Positions 26,418 through 36,270 of a DNA stretch of 64,000 nt are shown here, in pieces. The notes under the pieces are model-generated. The model worked only from the letters and a program-made list of their open reading frames with translations. It had not been told where the DNA came from and made no database searches. The position numbers were made by a program, and so were the translations under genes. Source of the DNA: Marinicellulosiphila megalodicopiae (GTDB lineage: Bacteria; Pseudomonadota; Gammaproteobacteria; Pseudomonadales; Natronospirillaceae); assembly GCF_045862395.1 (NCBI RefSeq), contig NZ_AP023087.1, positions 2,666,001-2,730,000 of the forward strand, in the 5' to 3' direction. Every line of letters starts with the position of its first letter. Position 1 is the stretch's first letter.

Positions 26418-29264
26418 ATGCCCATGACTTCACCTAATATTCAACAAGATTTATTTGGCAACGACATTTCTGATTCAACCACTTCTGATACTACGCCAGA
26501 CACCCCCAACACTGTCGCAGACTCAAAAAAAACCAACGATTTAAGGCTTTTATTAACGCCCAACAACCGACTGGCAAGAGCATTCGCTCAAGATCACAGT
26601 GCCTTTAATGAAGAATCTGATTACAGCAACAATGTACGCGTCTCTAAAAAAATCTACTCCCTTGGCAATTACGAAAAATTGTTATGGGATCAACTTTTAA
26701 GACAGTCCTCTTTTTTACCTGCTTGTAAACGGGTTTTAAATACAAGCCAAATAGAAAGTATCTGGCAAGAAATCATTGGTGAATTATCCCCTGAAATTTT
26801 AAACATCAACCAAAGCGCCAAACTTTGCGCCAAAGCCTTTGATTTAGAATCTCAGTTTTGTGTGCCCGATGAAGCTGATTTATATAGCGACGAAGAAAAA
26901 TACACGATCTATTTAAAATTTAGGACTCTATTTATTGAGCGTTTAAATAGCTTAAACGCAATATGCCCGTGTCAAAAAATGCCGTTATTACTCCAAGCAT
27001 TTAAAGAAGCACATTTACCGATTCCTACTCAAGTATTTACTTACGATTTAGAGCAAGCCCCTACTATTTGGAATCAGCTGTTTGAGTTTTTTAAAAGCAA
27101 AAAAACGACATTTACAAAAATTGAGTTAAAACAACAAACACCTGTCCAACAATCCATTGTTGCTTGCGAAGATTTAGATCATGAAGTAACGTCCATGGTA
27201 CAAGACGCTTATGAATATATGTGTCATCAACCTGATAAAACCGTTGCATTGATTGTGCACGATTTAGCCAATTTAAAAACCAAGATTGAACACTGTATTA
27301 AAACGGTATTTGAGCCTAGTTTGTTAGTGGCAAGCAATGAGCAAGATTTAAGCATTGATGATTTTAACATCACCGCATCCAGCACATTATCTCAAGCGCC
27401 AATTGTGCAATCGGCATTAAATGCATTGAGTTTAAATGTCGTTGAAATTGATTTTCAAAATATCAGCCAGTTTTTATTGAGTCCATTTTTTCAAGTTGAA
27501 GACACTGACGAAAATGAAGACGAGCCAAAAATTGATTCTCTGCATTTACAAGCATTATGCGAAGCGCGTTTACGTGAAGAAAACACTGCACAGCTGACAC
27601 ACAAACAATGGTTATTCTTTTTAAAGCGTTTTGCGCATCTAAATGATTTAAGTGAACGTTTCGAATTGTTTTTCTCACTTAACCGAAGCAACGCTCAACT
27701 GCCATCAAAGTGGACGCAACACTTTAACAAACAATTAACCGCGCTAAATTGGCCCGGTGCGCGTGTATTAACGTCATTAGAACACCAACAAGCTAAACAT
27801 TGGCCGCAGTGTATTGACGAATTAGCGCAGTTTGATGATTTATTAGGCGACATTAAAATTGGACAGGCATTAAGCTTATTAAACCAAATTGTTAACAACC
27901 GACAATTTCACGCTCAAACGCCTTATTCGCACTTACAAGTTATGGGTACTTTAGAAGCAAAAGGCTTAACCTTTGATAAAGCATGGATTATTCAAATGGA
28001 CCAAAGCGCATGGCCAAGTTTTGCAAGTGCGCACCCATTTTTACCTCAAGCATTACAACAAAAATATCAATTACCCCACTGTTCTATGGAACGTGAATTG
28101 TCCTACACCCAAGAATTAACCGATGCGCTAGCAGGCATAGCAAATGACGTGACATTCAGTTTTAGTAAAACTAAAGACGGACAGCCTGTTTTACCTAGTC
28201 AGTTATTACCAGACTGGAAAATAATCGACATTGATAAAACCAACAATCAATTGAATGATTTAATTCTAAACAGTGACAAACAGATAGACACCCAAACATG
28301 GAATCAAACTTCAAGTTTTAAACCCGAACAAACCACCGCGCTTCCCGGCTCAACTTATTACATCAAAACGTTTAATCAATGTCCGCTTAAAGCATTCATG
28401 CAATACCGTGGCAAAGTAAAAGCATTGGCCACTGCAAATACGGGCATTCAAGCGTTTGAGCGCGGTAATATCATTCATAATTGTTTAGAAAAAATATACC
28501 GCATTGTTACGAATCAAATTTCTTTAAAAAGTTATAACGATCAAAAATTACTAGAATTGATCACACCCAAACTTGAAGAATGTTTAAGTGAATTTAACCG
28601 CACAAAACTTGCGCCATTGTCTGACACCATTATTGGTTTAGAGCAAGAATATTTATCCAGCTTAATTCTGTTATTTTTACAAGCCGAACAACAACGCGGT
28701 GAGTTTACGGTGTTAGGTATAGAGGCAAGACGCACATTAGAGTTTGGTAACATTCAACTTAAAATGAGCGTTGACAGAATTGATAAATTAAAAGATGGCT
28801 CGCTATATTTTTGGGATTATAAATCCGGTAAAACCGATATTAAACAATGGTTCAGTGATCCGATCAAAGATCCGCAGTTACCTATTTATGCTTTAAGTGA
28901 AAAAAACAAAGATTCTGTGAGTGGCATTGGATTTGCCAAAATCACCCCGACTGAATTATTAAACAACCAAGTTTACCAAGGTGTACAAAAAGACAATTTA
29001 ATTGAAATTGCACCGGGCCTCTCTAGTGTTGAAGAATTAAAAAATGACAAAAAAGCCAAGTGGATGGAAAAAGAATCGTTTTCAGAATGCCTTGAATATT
29101 GGCAACAAAATATTGAACACAGCATTCAATTAATATCAGACGGTGATCATCCAAGTAAACCCTGTGATTTATGTACCTATTGCGAGTACCAAAGTTTGTG
29201 TAAAGAATACTTAAGTGATGAAACCATTCTTGATGACGAAATTGAAACGGGAGCCTCATTATGA
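26418..29264 (+). CDS. AddB-like PD-(D/E)XK nuclease of a helicase-nuclease pair
   Basis: The ~949-residue protein has an inactivated helicase-like N-terminal part and a C-terminal RecB-type nuclease domain with FWDYKSGKTD. Cysteines flank the nuclease domain: FNQCPLKAF at about 655 and CDLCTYCEYQSLC near the end, the C-x2-C-x2-C-x5-C arrangement of a 4Fe-4S AddB-type nuclease. It overlaps the helicase gene by 4 nt. Such pairs replace or supplement RecBCD in double-strand break repair in several proteobacteria. The ATG at 26418 or 26424 is the likely start; neither has a strong ribosome site. Confidence 0.8.
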   Translation: MPMTSPNIQQDLFGNDISDSTTSDTTPDTPNTVADSKKTNDLRLLLTPNNRLARAFAQDHSAFNEESDYSNNVRVSKKIYSLGNYEKLLWDQLLRQSSFLPACKRVLNTSQIESIWQEIIGELSPEILNINQSAKLCAKAFDLESQFCVPDEADLYSDEEKYTIYLKFRTLFIERLNSLNAICPCQKMPLLLQAFKEAHLPIPTQVFTYDLEQAPTIWNQLFEFFKSKKTTFTKIELKQQTPVQQSIVACEDLDHEVTSMVQDAYEYMCHQPDKTVALIVHDLANLKTKIEHCIKTVFEPSLLVASNEQDLSIDDFNITASSTLSQAPIVQSALNALSLNVVEIDFQNISQFLLSPFFQVEDTDENEDEPKIDSLHLQALCEARLREENTAQLTHKQWLFFLKRFAHLNDLSERFELFFSLNRSNAQLPSKWTQHFNKQLTALNWPGARVLTSLEHQQAKHWPQCIDELAQFDDLLGDIKIGQALSLLNQIVNNRQFHAQTPYSHLQVMGTLEAKGLTFDKAWIIQMDQSAWPSFASAHPFLPQALQQKYQLPHCSMERELSYTQELTDALAGIANDVTFSFSKTKDGQPVLPSQLLPDWKIIDIDKTNNQLNDLILNSDKQIDTQTWNQTSSFKPEQTTALPGSTYYIKTFNQCPLKAFMQYRGKVKALATANTGIQAFERGNIIHNCLEKIYRIVTNQISLKSYNDQKLLELITPKLEECLSEFNRTKLAPLSDTIIGLEQEYLSSLILLFLQAEQQRGEFTVLGIEARRTLEFGNIQLKMSVDRIDKLKDGSLYFWDYKSGKTDIKQWFSDPIKDPQLPIYALSEKNKDSVSGIGFAKITPTELLNNQVYQGVQKDNLIEIAPGLSSVEELKNDKKAKWMEKESFSECLEYWQQNIEHSIQLISDGDHPSKPCDLCTYCEYQSLCKEYLSDETILDDEIETGASL

Positions 29265-32200
29265 GCACTCAATTTATTGCACCCGATCAACCCGCTCGTG
29301 ACAAAAGCTTAGACTGCACGACATCCATTTTATGTGAAGCCCCTGCTGGTTCTGGTAAAACCGAATTATTAACCCAACGTTATTTAAAACTATTGAGCAT
29401 GGTCAAACGCCCCGAAGAAATATGGGCAATTACGTTTACCAGAAAAGCCGTAGCAGAAATGCGTGAACGTGTGTTAAGCGCTCTACACAGCGCTAAATTT
29501 GATAAGCCAATTGAGCCACACAAACAACTGAGCTGGGAGCTAGCCAAAAAAGCATTAGAGAATAATGAGTTATTTAATTGGCAGCTAGAGAAAAACCCAA
29601 ACCGTTTAACGATTGTGACCTTTGATAGTTTAAATTCAATTCTTACTCAAAATCTTCCGTTTGCCTCTGGTTTTGGGGCGAACATTTCACGTGACGACGA
29701 TTCTCGTGAATTATATTCACTGGCATCCAAACAACTGATTGCACAACTACAAAGTGCGACACCCGATGATTGGACAGCGCACTTAATTACGATTTTAAAA
29801 CATTTAGACAATCATTATTTAAAACTTGAAACGTTGTTATGCGATTTTTTAAACACCCGAGAGCAATGGTTGGGTAAATTACCCATCATGCACGAAAGTA
29901 TCAACTTTGATACTTACCAAAGCTATTTTGAGGACAGCTTTAATCGTGTAATTGATTCACAATTATTTCAATTACAAAATTCAGTATCCAGTGATATTTG
30001 GCAAGAATTATATGAAACCGCTTGCCTAGGTGTATTTAATCTAAAACAAACAGCGGGGTCAGGTGACTCTATTACTGATATTAATAATCAATATCCGTTT
30101 TCATTCCCGTTTAAATACGATCAAATTGATACGTTTAAATTAATTTTAGATTTTACACTAACTAAATCATTAACGTTACGAAAATCCTTAACGGTTAAAA
30201 ATGGATTCGCCGCAGGCAAAGAAAACAAACCCGTTAAAGACAAAGCGGTTTCACTGTTAAAGTCTTTAATTGAATTTCCTGAATTTATTGATCAACTGGG
30301 TCAAATCAGCACGATTCCCGATCAAACTTATTCAGAATCACAAAACAACATCATTCAAGCCATGTTGCACTTACTGCCTATTTTATACGCACAGCTTTTA
30401 GTGGTATTTAAACAAAAAGGCAAAGTAGATCATCAAGAAGTCAGTATAAAAGCAAGACAGGCACTTGGGTTTGACGACGCACCGACACAATTAGCTCAAT
30501 CGTTAGACTATCAATTATCACATTTATTAATTGATGAATTTCAAGACACCTCATCTTCACAGGTCAATTTAATTCAACAACTCACTCAAAACTGGGATGC
30601 GGCGTCTGGTAAAACGGTTTTTTGTGTCGGTGACGCCATGCAGTCTATTTATGGATTTCGTGGTGCCAATGTGAGTTTATTTTTGCATACTGCGCAACAC
30701 GGCATTGGCGAAATAAAATTAGAAAAAGTCAGCCTAACGGCTAATTTTCGTTCTCAAGCAAATTTAGTGAATTGGTTTAACGACAGTTTTAGCAATATTT
30801 TTCCAGCCAAAAATAACATTGAAAAAGCCGCAGTAAAATACTCTTTAGCCGACAGCACTCGTCCTGCTATTGAGGCTTTAAATACAAACACTTATTTAAT
30901 GAACAGTAATAATGAGAACTTTGATGCCGCGCAATTAGAGGCTTGCCATGTTACTGCTGATATTTTAGAAAAACAATTACTGGATCCTGACGCCACCTTT
31001 GCAATATTAGTGAGATCAAAACGCCACTTAATTACATTGATCCAAATGTTTAAACAACACAACATGGCGTTTCAAGCATTGGACTTGGTTCAATTAAATA
31101 ACCTTCCTATTATTAACGATGCGCTGCACTTAACATTAAGTTTATTGCACTTGGGAAATCGATTAAATTGGACGGGGTTATTACAATCGCCATTATTAGG
31201 TTTGTCTTTTGAAGAAATAGAAGCCATTCAAAATCAAAACTGCCCGACGATCTTATCAGGATTAAAGTCGTGGTTATTGGTTGAACCCAATGCAAAAGTC
31301 CAACGATTTGTAGACAGCATTGAACATAGTTTACAACAAATGATGCGCCTGCCTTTAAGTCAATGGTTAGAACAAACTTGGTATCAATTAGGCGGCGCGC
31401 ATTTACAAAACACTCAAAACCAAGAAGCGTTTGATGCGTATTTGAATTTATTAAACTCATTAGAATACAATCAAGTTCAATCAAAACCAGAAATATTAAA
31501 TAATGCAGTAAATGCGTTATTTGCTAATTCAAGCAAACCCGCCAACATACAATTGATGACTATCCACAAATCTAAAGGTTTGCAATTTGATCATGTGTAT
31601 TTGATTCAATTACAAAAATCGGGAATGCGCGATGGCAAACAATTATTATTATGGGAAGAACGGTTTGTTGGCAACCAAAGCCAATTACTACTTGCTCCCA
31701 TTGAAAGCTCTAGCGACCCAAAATCTGCCTCTAGCCAGTACAAATATATTGAAAACATCAAAAAACAAAAATCCGAATTTGAGCTGTCTCGATTATTATA
31801 TGTAGCCGCCACTCGCGCTGTGCAATCGTTATCACTTTATGGACAATCACAATTTGATGATGAAAAAGAAGTATGGTCGACGCCAAGATCGGGTACGTTC
31901 TTTAATTTATTATGGGACACTGTTAAACATGATTGCATTGAAATTGATGAACATCATAAAAGTTTAGGACTGCTAAAAAGTAAAAAAGCAAAACCTGAAA
32001 CACAATTTGAATTAACCGATGTTCAAGCAGTAGTCCCTAAAACTCAAGTTGTACTAGTGGATGACTGGGAAAGTATTCAAATCACTCAGAAACAGCCATT
32101 ATTAAGCTTCAGACAAGATATTTCTTCACTTAAAGAAATAGACAATCACAAATATAACTGGCCTGAATTAACCAGCAATCCATTTGCAAGCAGTGTGGGC

Positions 32201-32698
32201 ACATTTTTACATAGTTGTTTAGAGCAAATGATTATTGAGGGTGTCTTAAAGTATCAATCAAAAGATTGGGAACAACGCCTGCCCTTTTATAACATCCAGC
32301 TTTCAAATTTAGGATTATCTAATCAACAAATTCAGCGTGCAATAAGCATCTGCAAACCGTTGATTAATAATTTATTAAACAGCAAACACATTCATTGGAT
32401 TGATCAACAACCCATTAAACATTGCGAATACCCGATCAGCCATCATTCTAATAATGGCCAAGTGCGTGATTATATTTTGGATGTATTTGTGGTGGATGAT
32501 CAAAACCAAGCTTGGGTGATCGATTATAAATCTAGCAAGATGCAAGAGGATCAAAGTGAAGCTGAATTTATTGAGGCTCAGAAATTGAGTTATCAATCTC
32601 AATTGGATAATTATCAGTTTTTAGTGAATAAATTGGGGTATAGCAAAGTGAAAAAGGTTTTGTATTTGATTCAGTATGATCAGTGGATTTTGCTTTAA
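29261..32698 (+). CDS. AddA-like UvrD/Rep helicase-nuclease
   Basis: The 1,145-residue protein is a superfamily 1 helicase: motif I APAGSGKTELL, Ia ITFTRKAVAEMRERV, II LLIDEFQDTSSSQ, III GDAMQSIYGFRGA, V TIHKSKGLQFDHVYLI, VI LLYVAATRA. The C terminus has a RecB-type nuclease core (YILDVFVVD, WVIDYKSSK). It should unwind DNA ends and, with the upstream AddB-like nuclease, process them for RecA. The genes overlap by ATGA. Confidence 0.88.
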   Translation: MSTQFIAPDQPARDKSLDCTTSILCEAPAGSGKTELLTQRYLKLLSMVKRPEEIWAITFTRKAVAEMRERVLSALHSAKFDKPIEPHKQLSWELAKKALENNELFNWQLEKNPNRLTIVTFDSLNSILTQNLPFASGFGANISRDDDSRELYSLASKQLIAQLQSATPDDWTAHLITILKHLDNHYLKLETLLCDFLNTREQWLGKLPIMHESINFDTYQSYFEDSFNRVIDSQLFQLQNSVSSDIWQELYETACLGVFNLKQTAGSGDSITDINNQYPFSFPFKYDQIDTFKLILDFTLTKSLTLRKSLTVKNGFAAGKENKPVKDKAVSLLKSLIEFPEFIDQLGQISTIPDQTYSESQNNIIQAMLHLLPILYAQLLVVFKQKGKVDHQEVSIKARQALGFDDAPTQLAQSLDYQLSHLLIDEFQDTSSSQVNLIQQLTQNWDAASGKTVFCVGDAMQSIYGFRGANVSLFLHTAQHGIGEIKLEKVSLTANFRSQANLVNWFNDSFSNIFPAKNNIEKAAVKYSLADSTRPAIEALNTNTYLMNSNNENFDAAQLEACHVTADILEKQLLDPDATFAILVRSKRHLITLIQMFKQHNMAFQALDLVQLNNLPIINDALHLTLSLLHLGNRLNWTGLLQSPLLGLSFEEIEAIQNQNCPTILSGLKSWLLVEPNAKVQRFVDSIEHSLQQMMRLPLSQWLEQTWYQLGGAHLQNTQNQEAFDAYLNLLNSLEYNQVQSKPEILNNAVNALFANSSKPANIQLMTIHKSKGLQFDHVYLIQLQKSGMRDGKQLLLWEERFVGNQSQLLLAPIESSSDPKSASSQYKYIENIKKQKSEFELSRLLYVAATRAVQSLSLYGQSQFDDEKEVWSTPRSGTFFNLLWDTVKHDCIEIDEHHKSLGLLKSKKAKPETQFELTDVQAVVPKTQVVLVDDWESIQITQKQPLLSFRQDISSLKEIDNHKYNWPELTSNPFASSVGTFLHSCLEQMIIEGVLKYQSKDWEQRLPFYNIQLSNLGLSNQQIQRAISICKPLINNLLNSKHIHWIDQQPIKHCEYPISHHSNNGQVRDYILDVFVVDDQNQAWVIDYKSSKMQEDQSEAEFIEAQKLSYQSQLDNYQFLVNKLGYSKVKKVLYLIQYDQWILL

Positions 32699-32725
32699 TT
32701 AATATAATTTGTATTTTAACGTCCC

Positions 32726-32755
32726 TTTAAGGTGGCATCCTTGCCACCTTTTAAA
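32726..32755. terminator. Terminator after the helicase gene
   Basis: AAGGTGGCA-TCCT-TGCCACCTT with flanking TTTAA and TTTTAAA. It lies between the convergent helicase gene and the minus-strand small ORF and can serve both. Confidence 0.75.
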
Positions 32756-32756
32756 C

Positions 32757-32876
32757 TCAAGCGCCCCCTAAAACCCGCATCGACACATACATAATCACCA
32801 TACAACCCAAAACCACATAGCCAAAACTACGCGCTTGGGCGCAGCGTTTGCATTTTTTCTTAGTATTTGTGGTCAT
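32757..32876 (-). CDS. 39-residue membrane protein with CxxC
   Basis: This short ORF starts by ATGA overlap with the stop of the 181-residue gene upstream, strong evidence of translational coupling. The protein begins with a basic stretch carrying C9-x2-C12 (KKKCKRCAQARS) and continues with one membrane helix (GYVVLGCMVIMYVSM). It may bind metal or be an assembly partner of its neighbour; I recognise no family. Confidence 0.55.
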   Translation of the reverse strand: MTTNTKKKCKRCAQARSFGYVVLGCMVIMYVSMRVLGGA

Positions 32877-33418
32877 GATGCTAACTTCAATGTTTTGCGT
32901 GGATTGTATCGATCACTCAATGTGTCAAAGAATGTCTCTTTTAATCGAGAGATGTCTTTTTTGGCTTCTTCTATTTGTAACAGCTCGTTACTTGAAAAGG
33001 TTTCTTTTTCCGAATTCACTAATCGGCGAATGGACACTATTTTGGCGCCATAAGATCGAAGCGCTCTTTCTAGTTTTTTCTCACCTAATAATAACAATGT
33101 GCTTTCAGCGTCTGTTAATTGCACAAACGCCTCAACGAGCTCACGAGTCATTTTACTTAACTCGTCTCGTCTTGCCTTAGGCCAAGATTTGCCGTAGCGG
33201 GTAAATTCAATCACTAGGGCAATGTATTGCTGGTAAATGTAATGCACATTGCCGACTTTACGCGCCACGTACTCCAGCTGTTCTCGCTTAGCATTCAGCT
33301 CTGTCAGGCCAATATCGAAGGTTTTGTCCTTTTTCTTGGTGATGATTAGGTATAAAGCGCCACTTAATAGCACACCCACTAATATTTTCACTAACGAATC
33401 GATTACATCAAAGGTCAT
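32873..33418 (-). CDS. Membrane-anchored coiled-coil protein, unknown function
   Basis: The 181-residue protein has one N-terminal membrane helix (about 8-27, LVKILVGVLLSGALYLIIT) followed by a long cytoplasmic, charged helical region likely to be a coiled coil. No motif gives a function. It is coupled by ATGA to the 39-residue CxxC protein. It lies alone between the recombination genes and a tRNA cluster. Confidence 0.6.
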   Translation of the reverse strand: MTFDVIDSLVKILVGVLLSGALYLIITKKKDKTFDIGLTELNAKREQLEYVARKVGNVHYIYQQYIALVIEFTRYGKSWPKARRDELSKMTRELVEAFVQLTDAESTLLLLGEKKLERALRSYGAKIVSIRRLVNSEKETFSSNELLQIEEAKKDISRLKETFFDTLSDRYNPRKTLKLAS

Positions 33419-33568
33419 TTTGTTTCTCCGCTTTTTGACAAATTATTTGTATTTAGTGTCAACAATCCAATTTCTGTGCCTAACTTTGATTAAATTGGTT
33501 TTTTTTCACCAAGAATGGTTTTATTTTGAGCATTTTAAAAAAAGTTGATAAAAAACAACAAATTACGC

Positions 33569-33597
33569 TTGACTCGAGGCCGTCTCATCCCTATTAT
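33569..33597 (+). promoter_or_regulatory. Sigma-70 promoter of the tRNA cluster
   Basis: TTGACT (33569-33574) and TATTAT (33592-33597) with 17-nt spacing, followed by TCGCCGCG, a GC-rich discriminator typical of stringently controlled stable RNA. tRNA-Asn begins 20 nt later. Confidence 0.8.
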
Positions 33598-33617
33598 TCG
33601 CCGCGTTGACAAGATAA

Positions 33618-33693
33618 TCCTCGATAGCTCAGTTGGTAGAGCAGTAGACTGTTAATCTATTGGTCGCTGGTTCGAGTCCAGCTCGAGGAGCCA
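33618..33693 (+). tRNA. asnT: tRNA-Asn(GTT), copy 1
   Basis: A 76-nt cloverleaf starting TCCTCGA, anticodon loop CTGTTAA (GTT), T-loop TTCGAGT and encoded CCA. Identical to 33837-33912. Confidence 0.96.
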
Positions 33694-33717
33694 TTTTGTT
33701 TACGACTTTAATTAGTC

Positions 33718-33794
<77 letters not shown>

Positions 33795-33836
33795 ATTCAC
33801 CAAAATTGGTTAAGCTTATTAAAGATTTTAAGATGT

Positions 33837-33912
33837 TCCTCGATAGCTCAGTTGGTAGAGCAGTAGACTGTTAATCTATTGGTCGCTGGTTCGAGTCCAG
33901 CTCGAGGAGCCA
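33837..33912 (+). tRNA. asnU: tRNA-Asn(GTT), copy 2
   Basis: Base-for-base the same as 33618-33693, including CCA. The repeated gene suggests duplication around tRNA-Pro. Confidence 0.96.
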
Positions 33913-33969
33913 TTTTAAATACTCCCTTCTTTGCTCAAATCCTTTTAAATTCCTTGCACCAAATAATTT

Positions 33970-34749
33970 ATGTCGAAATTTCACGATCTTTATTTATATC
34001 GAAAATCCCTATGCACTCGCCCGTTTAAAGCTCGCGGAATAAAAACAATTCGGTGCCCTATTTGTCAAATTGCTGAACATCATTGTATCTGTGATTTAAA
34101 ACAAGTAGACACAAGCCCCATTTCGTTTTGCTTACTATTACATGACATTGAAATATTAAAGCCATCCAATACTGGCCGCTTGATTGCCGATATATTTGAA
34201 GACACTCACGTTTTTTTATATTCTCGCACCAACCCTGATGCAAAATTTTTAGCCCTGCTTGAAAATTCAAAATACCAACCATTTATAGTATTTCCAAAAG
34301 ATTATGCAATGGACAATCAAATAGTATACGAACCTAATATAGAACAACCACTACAAATGGATTCAACAAAAACTCCATTGTTGATTTTATTAGATGGCAC
34401 ATGGCGAGAAGCAGCAAGAATGTATCGTAAAACACCGAAACTACATAGTTTACCAATGATATCGATTGCACCTGATATTTTAAATGAAACGTTAATTGAT
34501 TATAACAATTCAAATTATATTTTAAGACAATCAGAAAAGCCTGGACATTTAGCTACAGCAGAAGTTGCTGCAAAGGTAATTAATGCCTTAGGACACAAAC
34601 AAAGTGCTCAACATTTACAGCATTGGTTTGAAGTATTTTGTTATCGATATCGTTTAACTAAACGCTCTATTATCAAACATGAAGATTTACCAGTTATTGA
34701 ATACAAAACATTTTTAAAAAATAAAAAATCGCAATCACTTAAAAAATAG
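33970..34749 (+). CDS. tapT: DTW-domain tRNA-uridine aminocarboxypropyltransferase
   Basis: The 259-residue protein has the DTW signature LLDGTWREAARMYRK and an N-terminal zinc-type cluster (C47 region: CPICQIAEHHCICD). DTW proteins (TapT/TuaA) transfer an aminocarboxypropyl group from SAM to uridine 47 of tRNA to give acp3U. It is 57 nt after tRNA-Asn and may be cotranscribed with the tRNA cluster, an apt neighbour for a tRNA modifier. Its last 15 nt overlap convergent ndk. Confidence 0.85.
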   Translation: MSKFHDLYLYRKSLCTRPFKARGIKTIRCPICQIAEHHCICDLKQVDTSPISFCLLLHDIEILKPSNTGRLIADIFEDTHVFLYSRTNPDAKFLALLENSKYQPFIVFPKDYAMDNQIVYEPNIEQPLQMDSTKTPLLILLDGTWREAARMYRKTPKLHSLPMISIAPDILNETLIDYNNSNYILRQSEKPGHLATAEVAAKVINALGHKQSAQHLQHWFEVFCYRYRLTKRSIIKHEDLPVIEYKTFLKNKKSQSLKK

Positions 34750-35145
34750 AGCCAATTCTCGTTTCGCGGATTCTTTTGAATCTGAACCATGCACTGCGTT
34801 TTGAGTGAGATCCGTTTTATCTCCAAATTTTTCTCGAATACTCCCTTCTTTAGCATCGCATGGGTTAGTCGCGCCCATTAATTCTCGATACCTAGCAATT
34901 GCATTTTCCCCCTCAAGCTTTAACACAACAATTTCACCTGAAAGCATAAAATTCAATAACTCGTCAAAAAATGACTTACCAATATGCTCTTGATAAAACA
35001 TTTTTGCTTGCACGTTATCCAATTGCAACATTCTCATTTGGGAAATACGCAAATTATTTTGTTCCAACATCGAAATAATTTCACCTACATGCTTTTGTTT
35101 GACGGCATTAGGTTTGATAATACTCAAAGTCTTTTCGATAGCCAT
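34735..35145 (-). CDS. ndk: Nucleoside diphosphate kinase
   Basis: Ndk equilibrates nucleoside di- and triphosphates through a phosphohistidine. The 136-residue protein begins MAIEKTLSIIKPNAV and has the active-site His119 in NAVHGSDS. I chose the ATG at 35145 because AGGGG lies upstream and the family N terminus starts there, rather than an ATG at 35184. It is convergent with tapT and shares 15 nt with it. Confidence 0.96.
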   Translation of the reverse strand: MAIEKTLSIIKPNAVKQKHVGEIISMLEQNNLRISQMRMLQLDNVQAKMFYQEHIGKSFFDELLNFMLSGEIVVLKLEGENAIARYRELMGATNPCDAKEGSIREKFGDKTDLTQNAVHGSDSKESAKRELALFFK

Positions 35146-35338
35146 TTTATACCCCTTGGTTTTATTATTAATCACATAATGCACCCATCATTTTTTAATT
35201 TCCACATCACTTTTGGGGTATTTGCCCCCTATTGAATGACATATTGTTAAATATCAAGGACTTATGTAATCAGGGTGATTTTATTTATTTACAAAAAATA
35301 GCAATAATTTTACGAATGGCACTTATTTTGACGGAAAA

Positions 35339-35367
35339 TTGTACAGTTTAAGCATTTAACCTATAAT
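35339..35367 (+). promoter_or_regulatory. Sigma-70 promoter of the beta-barrel protein gene
   Basis: TTGTAC (35339-35344) and a consensus TATAAT (35362-35367) with 17-nt spacing, predicting a start near 35374 and a leader of about 38 nt with AAGGAA before the ATG. Confidence 0.75.
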
Positions 35368-35411
35368 TCACATTCTTAGAATTTAAACACACTTAACCAC
35401 AAGGAATTCAC

Positions 35412-36044
35412 ATGAGACCGTTTCTTAAAGTCTTAGGCATTATAGCTGTATCACTAATGTCATTACCCACTTTTGCTGACAATTTTCGACCTACTCTCCA
35501 AATTAATTATGGTAAATATATCTCGTATGGCACCATCAATTATGAACACAATCCAACAGGCGATTTAGTTTCTGAAGAGTTTATTCTGGAAGGGCAATCA
35601 CTGGACATAAAATATGTATACTCTGCATGGACAGCTATATCAGCGGAATATCATCAATTTGAAGATTGCCGTATTGAAAATGCAAAAACAAAACTTGGCT
35701 GCCATTTTGACAGCAAAGTAGAAGGAGCTAGCTTGGAATTTTTAACGGGGGTTAATTTAGACGGTCAAGGTCTATTTTTCTATTCTGGAATCGGGATTGC
35801 AATGGAAATGATAGACGGGGTTAGCTCACAAGACGACATTTACACGCCATTTGGAGTGGGTCTAAATGTTGGTAAATTTGTAATAGAACTTTCTACAGAA
35901 ATTAGAAGCTTTGTTGATAATGGTTATGATGCACATACTTATGGCGTATTCTCTGAACTAGATTCGGATTATACATTATTAGGTGAACCTGGATCATTTG
36001 CTAAAACGCAACCAATCACAGCATCAGTTGGCGTCCGCTTTTAA
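35412..36044 (+). CDS. Outer-membrane beta-barrel protein
   Basis: The 210-residue protein has a Sec signal peptide (cleavage near TFADNF) and about eight amphipathic strands, ending in a C-terminal Phe (ITASVGVRF), the BamA-recognition signature. It resembles small eight-stranded OmpA/OmpW-like barrels, but no exact family is assigned. Two cysteines (CRIENAKTKLGC) could form a loop disulfide. It has its own strong promoter. Confidence 0.75.
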   Translation: MRPFLKVLGIIAVSLMSLPTFADNFRPTLQINYGKYISYGTINYEHNPTGDLVSEEFILEGQSLDIKYVYSAWTAISAEYHQFEDCRIENAKTKLGCHFDSKVEGASLEFLTGVNLDGQGLFFYSGIGIAMEMIDGVSSQDDIYTPFGVGLNVGKFVIELSTEIRSFVDNGYDAHTYGVFSELDSDYTLLGEPGSFAKTQPITASVGVRF

Positions 36045-36057
36045 TAATTTTCATTCA

Positions 36058-36077
36058 AGTGATCAAGGATGATCACT
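36058..36077 (+). terminator. Possible hairpin terminator after the beta-barrel gene
   Basis: AGTGATCA-AGGA-TGATCACT, an 8-bp stem 13 nt past the stop, followed by only a short CTTTA. The remainder of the 226-bp gap to 36271 shows nothing I can name. Confidence 0.4.
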
Positions 36078-36270
36078 CTTTAGGAAACTAATTATTTTAA
36101 CTAACACTTAGCCACTTTTCTTACCTTCCAAACATCCTTCCCCTTCAACTATTTTACAATCAAGTTTCAGTTTATTAGAGTAACTAATTTTTAATCATGA
36201 ATTAGGATTAACTTACCCCTAAACACAATCCAACACAAATTTACGATCACTTTTTCTCGATCCATCCACC

